Shown: positions 39,835-51,413 of the stretch, in pieces
Position numbering within the stretch: position 1 is the stretch's first letter
How the letters are laid out: every line of letters starts with the position of its first letter
Source: Patiria pectinifera
Taxonomy: Eukaryota > Echinodermata > Asteroidea > Valvatida > Asterinidae
Direction of reading: 5' to 3'
Assembly: GCA_029964075.1 (NCBI GenBank)
Contig: CM057142.1
Span: 1,379,770-1,443,769, forward strand
DNA: 64,000 nt
Made by a program: the position numbers and the translations under genes
The notes under the pieces: model-generated
Told to the model about the DNA's origin: nothing
Database searches by the model: none
Seen by the model: only the letters and a program-made list of their open reading frames with translations

Positions 39835-41135
39835 CTGTTGGAAAGAAAAGAACGGATTTTACGAAAAATCAATATCGGATGAGTCATTTATGGCTAGACA
39901 ATTGATAGTAAGAGGACTCAAGATGATCAGGAAGACAATGCCTCGTGGAAACAAAGGATGGAATCAATGGCACAATCAATACAAACTGCCACCGTAAAAC
40001 AATAAGTTGTGGCTCTCTTTTAAGCACAAACAACTTCTGACCCAAACCATTCAAGGGTTAACCTGAACTCTTGATTGTAAACAATCCTACCTTGAGGAGC
40101 TTGAGGTCATCTTCAGTTTTAATTTGATCAGCATGGACGTCCAACAATACTTGACCAATTATTGTCAAGAAGACAAGGACAAACTAAAGCTCTATTCGGA
40201 TCCAATCTCTTCACAATTTATTTGCAAACTCTAGAGCACGTGCAGAAAGTTTTTTGTCCAATGGGGCATTAGTTCCATTTTGGCCAGCCTATCAGATCAC
40301 GACCCCAGGAGTAGTTTTTGTGTTTGTTCACAAACTCACAACAAAAGTAACATTTTTTCCTCCCCTATATTAATACATTGCAAAATGTACGCAATTCTGG
40401 ACTGCCGCCTGCTGTGTGGGCAGGTCCCAACATGTCCACTGTGTGTGCCACTCACTTTCTGCCAAATTAACGGGGTCTTTTCTCCACCAGACCTTCATAG
40501 ATTTTTTCCCCCAAATCCGCTCTTCCTTTTCAGAGTGAATACCACTGCTCTAAGGGCCAATACACTCGAGAAGGAAATAACTTTGAACTTTTCAACTCGC
40601 TGGCTTCTGTGAAGGACTGGGTAAGTGCAAAGAATCAATAAATGTACGAGCTAAACTCCCTTCACAACAAAGACTCGGTGTAAGTGTATGATGACAATAC
40701 GGTACTTGTAATTGTGCTAATTGGGTAGCATGCATTGATGAGTACGCAAATGAGTAGTTTAAAAACATGTTCGCCAGAGATGAAATATCAATCCAGTTAA
40801 AGGGAATGTACATCACTGGCTTTTGCTGTAATTTTCAGAAACGAACTATTTGGGGGTTAGTTTAATAGATCAAATATTGTTACACTGACATGTTTGAAGT
40901 TTTGCGTTCGAAAATGCTGGAATAAACCAAGAAAAACAAAAATGTTCAAGTAGTCTGGTTCCCTGACTCCACTAAAATGAAATGGATCAAAAATGCCGGA
41001 AAACTGTAAGGTAAGGGAACCAGTCCAGCTGGCCTGCACCTGTTCATGAACATGGAACCAATAGCAAACAACATTTGGACTGAAAAAAAAAAAACAATGG
41101 TAAATATGGAGCAGTAGTTGAAAAGTAGTTAGGTT

Positions 41136-41169
41136 TTTCCAACGGTGGTCGGCCGACCACCGTTGGAAA
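41136..41169. other. Perfect 34-bp palindrome without spacer
   Basis: The left arm TTTCCAACGGTGGTCGG (41136-41152) is followed immediately by its exact reverse complement (41153-41169). There are no mismatches and no loop. It lies 185 bp downstream, on the minus strand, of the candidate donor at 41360 and 1.3 kb upstream of the coding exon. I see no transposon ends or target duplication around it. Confidence 0.97.
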
Positions 41170-41359
41170 TGTATACAAAGTACCATTTTCTTGAAAATGA
41201 CTTCACACCAGGTGCCATAATTTTACAGGATGCTTTAGACTGTCATTTACCAACATCCTAGTAAGATATTTCGTAACAACTCGGTAGTTTTATTTTTCGA
41301 TGTTTGCAAATGTTGTATTTTCCCTTTAAAAAGAAGAAGTCTAATTGCAGTCTACTCAC

Positions 41360-41640
41360 CTGTATCCTTGCTTTAACCACATTTGACTACAACTGACCCA
41401 AACACTTTGTACTTTTATTGATAAAACCACGGATAGACACAAGCAACGAACCCAATTATCAACTCCTGGAACAGCTAGTACAACAGCTGAGACCCTGCAG
41501 AGAAACTTTGGCTAGACTTGGTTACTAAACATTACAGAAAGACCGTCTCATAGCACAATGCTGTTTGTATCAGCACCTTGGGCCCAGAGATTGTTACTGC
41601 GCAGCCGGCTTTGCACGGCTTTTTGCGGTCAGTGATCTTT
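41360..41640 (-). other. Candidate non-coding 5' exon / alternative promoter
   Basis: On the minus strand the sequence GGATACAG is followed by GTGAGT (revcomp of 41354-41359), a near-ideal splice donor. It lies about 1.5 kb upstream of the coding exon acceptor at 39834. The preceding ~280 nt contain several stop codons and short ATG frames, which would fit a 5' UTR exon. A small GC-rich patch near 41599-41630 (GCGCAGCCGGC) could mark a start region. The right boundary is a guess; only the donor is visible. Without transcript data this could equally be a chance donor. Confidence 0.3.
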
Positions 41641-41984
41641 CATAATAACAAACCAGACAGACAATGGAACACACGCAACCAGGGGCTGACACACTAGCTG
41701 TAGTTGTAAACACAGCTGGTTCAGTCAGAGGTGAGGCATATAGGCACTGACAACAGTGATTTGACAAGTAATTCAGCAGTCAATGGGGACCCATGCTACA
41801 TCACCTGGAGGGGAAAAGTCTGGCATCTCAAAACATTCATTGCTTACAAAGAGACAATTGGCAACTCAGGAATAGAACTATAAGAAGACACTCTGCAACA
41901 AGCCGATAACGTTTCTAATAGGTGGACATATAAAGATGAACAATGCGTATTACAATGAGAGAGTTCTCTAAGAATAAACTCTAA

Positions 41985-42400
41985 GAGACTCTAAGAATAA
42001 ACTGATAATGTCTCTAATTAGGGGACAAATTAGGAAGTGAAACAGCTTGGAAACTGACAAAAGGAAAAGCAACAATTAATTGGACCTTCCACTGAAATAG
42101 GGTCAGGTCACAGAGCCATCAGGAGCCCTACTTTCATCAAAAATATAATTCATCTACTTCCCTCATGTTGGAGAGAAGTTTTAGAACTTAATCCACTCTT
42201 AGAACAAACTGATGACATCTCTATAATTGTGTAACAAATCAGGAAGCATTGCAGTTTGCACAAAAGGAAGTACATGTAAACTAGTAACTGTTTGGACCTT
42301 CAATGGGAAGGGGGTCGGGTCACTGGTGACATCAGATGCCCTACTTGCACTATCAAGATGATTCACGGATAACTTTCCAAATTAAAAGATACATCTACTC
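41985..42400 (+). repeat. Diverged ~207-bp tandem duplication
   Basis: Blocks in the first unit recur in order in the second: AAACTGATAATGTCTCTA against AAACTGATGACATCTCTA (offset about 207 bp), then ACAAATTAGGAAG against ACAAATCAGGAAG, TTGGACCTTC, a GGGTC-GGTCAC block and GCCCTACTT. A shorter related fragment (GCCGATAACGTTTCTAATAG, about 41903) lies just to the left. No frame is shared, so this looks non-coding. Confidence 0.85.
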
Positions 42401-44529
42401 CATTCCTGTTCAAGAACCCCCCCCCCCCCTCACTGCATCATCACTCCCATGACAATCCAAACATTATGAAGAACACCCCCATACAGGCACAGTCAGCTAG
42501 AGTCACCTGCAAGCTCACTCTCCATGTCAAATGTTGACCTACTTTAAGAGGTCTACCAAAATGCTAATGAGATCCCCTAGTGATTCCCTAAAGCTGACCC
42601 CCTTGGGTTTGATTTGTACACAATGGAGGTCTACTATCATGGCTCTAGGGGTCAGGTTTGTTTTGATCTGAAAATAAATCTTGTGTTTTATTTGGAGGTC
42701 AATGATAAGAACATTTGAAAGGAAAATGTTAAACTTGAGATTAGAATTAGCAGAGGTTGTTTTTTTTTTGGGGGGGGGGGCTGTTGTTGAAATATAAGCA
42801 CGGTTCACTAATTCTAACATTTAAAGTACATGTAACAATCTGAATCATTTGTAAATGTACGTGATAACCTTTCAGAAAATTGTAAAACTTGACTGTTTTA
42901 AAAATATTGTAACTTTTTTGGGAGGAGGCAACCCATTCTCAAACAGTTTAAACCTCATCCCCCACAACCATTCCTACTTACATTTGCCATTACGTAAAAT
43001 TTACAGCACTGTTTATACAATTCTGGCTGATGTAACCATGGAGGAATGATGTAAAAAAATATGTATGATTGAAAAAAGTTCATCTCACCTTTCCAGAATA
43101 TTTACAAGGTTTATGCACATCAGGCTAAGTCCTACTAATGAATAGTCACAGTGGTTTTGTTTATAATGACCAGCAAAACCGGAGAAACATCTGGTCATAA
43201 AAATATTGCGGTGAGGATGCTTCCACTTGTTAACCAGCTAAGCAGTAATAAGTGACTCCACCCAGAACACCAGATGACGAGGCATGTAACAGATGGTGTG
43301 TCACATTCATACACGCTATCTGTGACGACAACTAAAAAAACCTGTGAAAATCCGAAAGAGCCAATCATCTGATCCGATACATACATTGTAGGCCTCTATT
43401 GATTGTTGTAATTTGGATGGCTGATGCAATAGGAATTATGAATAAAGTCTGTAGGATGCCATACACGCCATAACTCCCGTATGATTTTTGGATGATTCAA
43501 TTAAATATTTCTGTTTGTCATTTCTCTCTTCTCCCCAAACGATTGTCATAAATCTGTCAGCAGCAAGGACAAACCGCATAATCTTTTTTTTTTGAAGGCG
43601 AGGCGTCAAAATATGGATAATTCAAGGGGCGGACGCAGAAACACACTTGTAGCAAGTACAAATTGATAACTTAACAGGTCAGCTCACAGATTTGTTTTTA
43701 CTAACCATTTCTTGTTCAATATCCCTAGAAAAAAACATGGCAGAAATCTCTTATCCAGGGATAAAGAATAGTCAGTACACTTGAATAAGAATGACTTCAC
43801 TGATGCATGACTGTACTGACAAACACAGCTTGACAAGGAAATTTCTGCAAGGTGCCAATCATAGACCAAATCATTGAAGTTACACTACTACTGACCAATG
43901 ACACTCAGCTATGTAAATAAGTACTGGACTATGAACCAATCAGAGGGTGTGATGTAACAAAGTGTTTTGTACCAGCTGGGACAGGGATTTTCCAGGGTGA
44001 ATCACAACTATTTCAGGTTATTGTGTAATGTCACAAAGCTCAGAGTTTTGGGGGCTACCTTAGTCTCGATTTAAGGTGTTGTAATTATTACAAACAAAAC
44101 TCACATTACACTTTGTCAAGTCGATAACTTTGCTGATCACAAAGAAAGTCTCCGGGAAAATCCTTAATAAGAGGACTTGCATCTCGTACGACATACATGT
44201 ACAACCCCCTTAAATCCAAAAACTTCCTAAAATAGGGAAGTAGAAGCATATTTATTTCAAAACAAAGAAAATTGGGCAAGTTTTGCTCTGTATAAAGATC
44301 GATGACATAAGTATTGTAGACATTAGTAGTGCCTAATATTATCAAGCTTGGCAAATGTTTGCTCTCCCAGTTTGAAAAACAGTTCCTCTTACTAGCAAGT
44401 TTTCTGCTTAGCTAGGTCTAATAATAGCTCTTTCCTTTGAGTAGATCAATACATTTCTTCTCAATCGTTAATCCTCTTGTTGATGTCAAACCATGGATAA
44501 ATAACACAACTTGCCAAGATTGTTTGCCA

Positions 44530-44549
44530 TTGCCAACCAAGGTTGGCAA
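44530..44549. promoter_or_regulatory. TTGCCAACC-AA-GGTTGGCAA inverted repeat
   Basis: Two perfect 9-bp arms lie around a 2-nt centre. The half-site TTGGCA resembles nuclear factor I half-sites, but the spacing is not the classic one. It sits directly beside a forkhead-like pair. Confidence 0.5.
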
Positions 44550-44556
44550 ACTGTCA

Positions 44557-44586
44557 TTGTTTACAAACAGTCCTTGTTTACAAACA
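44557..44586. promoter_or_regulatory. Two TTGTTTACAAACA forkhead-like sites 17 bp apart
   Basis: TTGTTTACAAACA occurs at 44557-44569 and 44574-44586. TGTTTAC matches the known forkhead (FOX) core consensus on either strand. The duplication is exact over 13 bp. Binding is inferred from the motif only. Confidence 0.5.
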
Positions 44587-44717
44587 AATGCTCAAATTAC
44601 AAAATCTATGGCATAGCTGTGGATTGAAAACATTTTTTAAATTTAAACATTAACTTTAACTTTAAATTTAAACATTGAAAACATTAAATTTAACTAGAGA
44701 GAAACCCCCCCCCAAAT

Positions 44718-44761
44718 CCAACCAAACCAAACCAAACCAAACCAAACCAAACCAAACCAAA
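44718..44761. repeat. (ACCAA)n pentanucleotide microsatellite
   Basis: About eight perfect ACCAA units follow a C9 run. On the minus strand it reads as a GLVWF-like peptide within a short spurious frame. Confidence 0.95.
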
Positions 44762-46161
44762 TGATTCCGTAATTGTTGGGTAATAGGAGTGAACAAACTG
44801 CTGTAAACAACTTGTTCTCTCAAGTTGTGAAACGTTATTTAAACAACAGAAAGTGAAACTTTTCCCCAGAATTATATTTAAAAAGGAAACCACAACTTGT
44901 TCAATTTGTAATGATGGTATGAACACAGGCCTACCTGGATTTCCGATGCATCTGGCTGCAAAAAACAATGGATGTTGGGCTGAAACGGTGAGCCCAGAAC
45001 TTGCAGAAGATGTTTCCTTGGACCTTGATTTGCTCTCAATTAAAGGAGCTGCAGGTTATTAATCCTATATCCTCAGATTCTAGTTAATAATAATTTCACA
45101 TCTACAATTACAGTGCGCAGTCCAATCTGGTCTGTTTACATCGAATCAAATCTATGACTCACATTAGCTATCTCTGAATCTGGTCGAACAGTTTGATTAT
45201 CTGTTACCAATACTCATCCACAAGCCTCCCAACAGGACCAAACAAAAGACAAGGTCATTCCACACGTCAACATGTAGCTTTGGTAAAGTCTCGTGCCCGC
45301 TTATCGAAAGATGATGCAGTTGATGTCAACTCCCCTGTGACTGTACTCTACACAATCATCATGGGTACATGGGTTAAGGTCACCCCTTGAAACCGTGCCA
45401 AGATTTGTGACACAGTGACTGAGCCAATGTCCTGGGGGAGCCCGCCCCATTTAAATATTCATGAGAGGCATTTGGGGCTTTTATTGTTCCTACTCTTACG
45501 GCACAACCCTAGCTTACATGCAGCACAGGTGAAGTTGGTAGTTGGGTGCAAAAAAAGTTCACCGACATGTACAGTGTGTAAATCAACCTGAACAGTGTTG
45601 CTAGGATTGGCTTTGTTGTTGAAAAAAAGTGGGCGTCGGCTTGAAATGCAAATGTTCAGTTCCAGAAGACAATAGTTGAATCAGTGCCAAAAGGTGGAAC
45701 AATAAGCCTAACAGCCTGTGCATAGTGGTATCAACTTTCCTCTATATGGTTGGCTGATAAACAAGGGAGGGTAGCAATAACAATAGCGAGGGGGGTCGTT
45801 AGCCAGGCCAAGCCTCACTGCCAGACTCATAGCCTGGCTTGGCTTTGTTCTGAGTGACTCACCAGACTCTATAAGAAGGTTTCAAGAAATCTGACAACCT
45901 CAAGCGTGCATCTGGTTGTGGTGGAAAAATCAGAATGAACAATTTCTCAGAAAAAGTTCCTTCCTTATTGGATTCCAAGAATGTGAAAGAAAGGAATTAA
46001 ACATCTGGCTTGATAAGCCAAATTGCTTTTTCTGAAGAAAAAAACCCAAACAAACAGAGATTTCCTAATCCTCCTTGTTTTCATTTCAAAGTTGATAATT
46101 ATCAATCCAAATTTTTTAAATTAGTACATCTTCAGTAATCAGTTTCTCAGGCAAAGATGAT

Positions 46162-46199
46162 GGGTGGGGGAGGGTGGGGGAGGGTGGGGGGTGCTGGGG
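46162..46199 (+). repeat. G-rich decamer repeat with quadruplex potential
   Basis: Three copies of (A/T)GGGTGGGGG in tandem give at least six runs of three or more G with single-base loops on the plus strand, followed by another GGGG. Confidence 0.85.
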
Positions 46200-47506
46200 T
46201 GGCACCTCTCGTCTTCTGTCTGATCCACGTTTACATACTTAGAAAAATTAACATAGATGGAAAAACACAAAATTTCCTTTACAAAACAATGTCAAATTGT
46301 GAATCCAACCCCCCTAAAAACCACACAACAATTCTCCAATTTGAAATGGCCCTAGATCCACCCATCAGATATTCCCCTTGATTTACCAATTGATCACATT
46401 GTTAAATACATTTACTCATACCTCTGGTTCATTCCCTGCATCTAAATAAGTTGATTGTTACAACTGAAATGACAGACAACTGCAGCAAAATTGAAACATA
46501 TCGAACCATAGTTTCCACTTGAACCATATAGTTTTGTTTTGAAACTAGGATTGAACAATTCAAAACTGAATCAAACTATTAGATAGCAAATAACAGAAAC
46601 TTGATATTCAAGAGTGCGGCCTGGGATCAAAATTAAAAACAACAAAACTAGAAGTTGAACATGTCCTGACATGAATAGACAAAAACAAAACTTGAAGTGT
46701 TTCCAATCACTCAAACTTAAACCCAAATGGTCATTGTTTTGATAGAAAGTGAAACTTTGCCGGGTTTTTTTGAAATTCTCTTTTCAGTGCTCGAATCACA
46801 GAACTAAGGTTGCATTGTGGAAAGCAACTCCTTCAAATCAAGCGACACAAAAAGAACGAAACAATAGAAGAAATGGGTAAAAAAAGAAGAAAAAGTTCAC
46901 ACTCGAGAATTCCATTTTTTCCTGAGTTAGACAAATGCCATAAATTACTGCATCACGCATTCATGCAGGCTACTCATCAGAACTAGTACTCTTCCCAATT
47001 CAGCAGTTGCAATTACAGATGGTCAAGCAAGAAAAAAACATATGAAATAGTTTGCAGAAATTGATCTTGACCTCAATGTTCTTTAAATCACTTGGCAAAT
47101 ATCAACCGTTGCAAAAACACCTGATGATGCAGTTTTCAAACAGAATCAGAATAGTAACCGATAAATGAACCGACTTTCAAGTTGTTGCAAAAAACCCTAA
47201 ATGCATTAGCTTAGGGGAAAAACCACAGTTTCCTTCCCTAGGAAATGTGAAATAAATCAAAATTGGAGATTAACCTGCACTGGGATGAAACTGGCTACTG
47301 GCTCTTCCAGTGACAGACGGACAGAATGTACATGTAGTTCTACAAGGAACTCTGTAGCAGTACCAGTGATACTACACTGTTGTGATATCTAAAACCCCTC
47401 CCCATTTCTTTTAGAAAAAAAAACCCTCCAAGCTCCACCCATTTGAATATCGGTCTATTACAGCTGTGTTCCTCATTCAGTTCCAATCTTGATGCTGCAT
47501 ATTTGA

Positions 47507-47539
47507 GGGGAAGGGGGGGGGAGGGGTTGGAGGGAGGGG
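47507..47539 (+). repeat. G-run cluster with quadruplex potential
   Basis: The runs GGGG, GGGGGGGGG, GGGG, GGG and GGGG are separated by 1-4 nt. Similar clusters occur at about 14917-14982 and 23563-23602. Confidence 0.75.
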
Positions 47540-48818
47540 AGGTTGTGTTGTATCCTGTAAAATGGTGTTGCAACTTGTGATTGAAACTTCCCAGTACAAG
47601 TATGAACAAAGGAAGTTTCAACTTCATCAACATGTATCTATAAAAACAAGGTTCTATTAAAAGAAGTTGAATTTGGCAAACATCCATCAAAACCTTAAGC
47701 GGAGATGGCACGATTACTTTTGAACAACTTGGCAAAGAATCAAATTGAAAGCTATCAGGTGCATGGTTGTTTACAAGCACTTGAAACCCTGCCCATACGT
47801 AACAAATGGAGAATCTTTTGTTTGCCAAATATAGAACTTCATTAATTGTTAGATAAACGTTAGAAAACAGCTTTTGTTTGGGGCTGTGTTGTACCTGGCC
47901 ATATCTGACTCATTGTCATTGTTAATTCTTAGAATAAATAAATCATTTTTAAAAATCTTTTGTAATGTTACCCTATGACCCACATGTTTGACAGCTGTCA
48001 GTTATTTATAAACAATAGACCAAGAGACTACACTGGAACTTTGCCCCCCCAAAAAAATCACCAAAATGCATATTCCTCCAATCACTTGACCAATCACAGT
48101 CCAGGCAGGGTAGGTGAAAATAAGGTTGGACTTACTAGCAGGTAATTTTTCATGATGATTTAATCCCCATTTTTCATTTATTTAGTTTTTGTTCGTTGCT
48201 TTTTATCTGTTTTGTTTGTTTTGGGGGCAAATTTTAAATCCAGTTTTGATTCACACATGAAAAGATTTATTTCTTTTCATAAATCACTTCAATACCCAGA
48301 CAGTGAACAAAACACACATCCCTCACAAATGCCCCATGGGGGAGTGTCTACTCCACTAACAAACTAAGAAACCCCACAAGTTGGGCAACTTCAAGAAAAG
48401 ATCACTCAAGAATCCAGACAATAATCCAACATGCAACTTTCCTGAAATCCCCACGAGACTGTCATTTTGCTCTGTCAGCTAGATTAATACAAAAGTTGTA
48501 GAGGTTTCCAAGACGTCACTATATAAACCCAACATGCCGACAAGCATAGATCTCTGTGAAAGGAACCTAGTTTTCAACCCCACAATGCTTGAGTGTTCTT
48601 TCATTATCCCTCCAAAATATAGTGTGCACACAACCTTCAGTTCCAAAAAGTGTTAAGTTCCAAAACTGCAATAAGAAAAGAAAAAGAAAGATCATTGATC
48701 CATTTAGACAGTACCTGTCATTTATTCCAACTCTGAAAGTCTGCGTATTACAAGCCCCAGACAATCAGTAGTCCCCGAGGAGACTCATATGCCAGGGTTT
48801 TGTCACCCCAGACACACC

Positions 48819-48848
48819 AGGTCAGACCCCAGGTCAGACCCCAGGTCA
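48819..48848 (+). promoter_or_regulatory. Three AGGTCA half-sites, each 12 bp apart
   Basis: AGGTCA occurs at 48819, 48831 and 48843 with the same six-base spacer GACCCC between copies. AGGTCA is the canonical nuclear-receptor half-site. The array is also a simple 12-bp tandem repeat, so function is not implied by structure alone. Confidence 0.5.
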
Positions 48849-51354
48849 TACCCTTGACATTGACAATGTGTCCCCTGGGCAAACCTCCACACAGCTGCGC
48901 CACTCTCTTCTTAACCTCTTGTAATCAATAAGACCAAGAAATAAAAAGGTTCAGGCAAAAAGTAAACAAAACTGTGGAAAAGGGACTTGCTATCAAGTTA
49001 ACCTGATCAATTACAAGTTTTGATTAAATAAATTATAAAGACTGACCCATTTTTGTTATGATGTGAAGAATACAGAGAACATTTTTTCTGTGTGTGGAAA
49101 ATGTATGTGTCTTGTTACATTAAGAATATTAAAAAAAAACCAAGAAGTGTGCATGTAGCTGAAAACACTCAGTTAAAGACATTGTTCATACTGAGTGACT
49201 CAGTCAGTCAGCTAGTCAGTCAGAAAGCTGGCCCTTGGGGTCCAGCAAATATCCAAAGATTTTAAACACCTCTACTTTTCAAGATGATGACTTCTCGAGC
49301 ACACATGCTCAGCTCAAGTTTTGTTTCTGGACTGTTAGTGGTCTGGGACAGGCTGGGAGTACCGGTATCAGTACAGATTAGGAAATCTGACAAGCTTCTG
49401 ACAAGTTTCTGACATCAAGCAAGTCTCCCCTGACAGGTCTTATATGGTCATCAGGCTGATACTTCAAACAGTATGATGCCTGAAGCTACCCATGATAGAC
49501 AGGCATAGCACTAGGGGTCTGAAAACAATATCAGTGGAAACAGACCAGGTGACTGACTGGCAGCTGTTCTTAATCCCCAACCGTGTAACCATGGTGTAAC
49601 TGCACAGTTCCAAAATACACACCTGCATGCACAAGGAGTTTCAAATGTTTCACTATGTGTTTAATTGCATCATTTCCATGTACAGGAACTATGGAAATAT
49701 ATAGCATTAACAGTTGGTCCAATGGCTATTGACTTTCTATACTTCTCTTGAAAAAGGTTCACAATTTATTGGCACGGTGAAGCTAGTGAGTCTGAGATAC
49801 GATACACAGAGGCACGACCCCACTGGCTAACTAACCTGTTCGTGTGGAGAAATTTTTGAAAGAAATTTCTGGCCAGTGACTTGATCTGACTGATACAATT
49901 CTAACAGCCTTATTTTGCTTTCTTTGAACTAGGAATTGGGAAAGTTTCAGCTGCTACTACGTGAAGAAACACCACAAAACTTGCAGACAATTTCAGTAGC
50001 CCTGGTTCTATGGAGGGATTTATTCAAGAGGGGCCATACAAAGCTTATACTGGAAGTTCATGAATGTGAACAATTAAGCAATTGAAATAAACACAACTGG
50101 AGACTAAAAAGAATTGAAGCAAATGACTAAAGTATATTACTGGATTTACAAATTGTGCAGTATCAGACAAATGGTAAGACAAGGCCTTTCTTCTAATTAA
50201 CACCTTTCCACTGATCAATCCCCCCAGAAAAAAAAATCTTCCCATCATCCTTATGATCATTTTCTGACAGATCCACATGAACAATAACAATTCTGTTGAC
50301 AAAAGCAACCCAATGCTTACTGTCACAATGGCAATATCAACAGAACTCTTCAGGATATTAAATGGAAATCCTCCTTCTTTCTTCTAATCTTAACTAAACA
50401 TTGCAATAAATTGAAGCCAAGTAATAAGTACAACAGGTTGGAAAACAAATAGTCAAGATGGAAGCAGTTTCCTGAACCAAACAAGGGATTTCTGTCCTAC
50501 AGACAATGTGGTGCCATGAATTGTCAGACTTCAGCCTTCAATTAAATGGGAGTCTTCAGTTTTCTACAGACAGGTAGTCTGTTGTGCAAGCTCTCAACCG
50601 ATTCCATCCTGGTTAGAACTGCGATAAAACCCCACTGTAAAAGATGCTGTCTCCTCCTTCAGACAACTCGCCTCCAACTTGCCTCTAAGAAGAGGGCACA
50701 CGTGACCTGGATAGATACTTGATGGCTCAGTCAGGCATACTCAGTAAGCTCCTCCATCAATTCAAGAATGGACTGGTAGGGGCCAATGTCAGATCCTACT
50801 AGTCCCCCCCCCCCCTGGTGTCGTCTCTCTCCATCAACAAGAAACACCTGAGGGTCAAGGACTTGGTTGCTATGTCAACAGGTACTCTCTAGAGGCTGTA
50901 TCTGCCCAGTTGACAAAATGCAAAGGTTCTCAGCTTCGGTAAATCAGTTGAAATTTTAAGAAAGTAAGCCAGGAACTTTGGTTTGTGGTGAGGCATACAT
51001 CCCGCGATTTAGGATTCTGCGCTAATTTATACAGGGTATAGGAAAGCCTTTTCTGTTAGTGTTGCAAGCACAGAATGGTGATCATAAACAGAGAATTCCA
51101 TGAAAGGCAGAGCCATGATAAGACTCAAACGCTATTTTTGCAATCTGTCTCCAAATTAGGAAAGTAGTTTTCCCTTCTTTTTAAACAATTAGCCCTTGGC
51201 TAACAATAAAGAAGGTTTGCGACGCTCCTTCTACAAATTGGATCTGAAAGTTGGTTTTGGTGGCTTTGGGAAATATTTGGGGAAAATTTTCTTGTACTTT
51301 TCTACGAAACACAATACGATTTCAGACTTTTTTTTCCTTTTTTTCACCTGTTTT

Positions 51355-51413
51355 GGGGGGGGGGGCCTGGGGGGGCTTTAGCCCCCTGTGGATGTCCATG
51401 TCCGCCCAGGTGC
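51355..51413. mobile_element. Probable fragment of a G-rich inverted-repeat element
   Basis: G11 is followed by the tight hairpin GGGGGCTTTAGCCCCC-like sequence (51371-51386) and GGATGTCCATGTCCGCCCAGG. The last part is reminiscent of, but not the same as, the GGATCCGCGCCTG end of the element at 12648-13008. No partner end or target duplication was found. Confidence 0.4.

Noticed and set aside
40280-40612. 110-codon plus-strand frame opposite the gene's upstream region
   Set aside because: Cys-rich-looking but with no regular spacing, and no acceptor or donor that fits.
45795-45845. AGCCAGGCCAAGCC / AGCCTGGCTTGGCT as a hairpin
   Set aside because: Pairing is only about 8 contiguous bases and needs offsets; not better than chance.
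47340-47828. 162-codon minus-strand frame
   Set aside because: It crosses a G/C homopolymer cluster read as Pro/Leu/Ser and has no recognisable domain.
49191-49225. GTCA-rich patch with an AP-1-like TGACTCA
   Set aside because: Better explained as a short tetranucleotide repeat; a single match to a 7-mer is weak.
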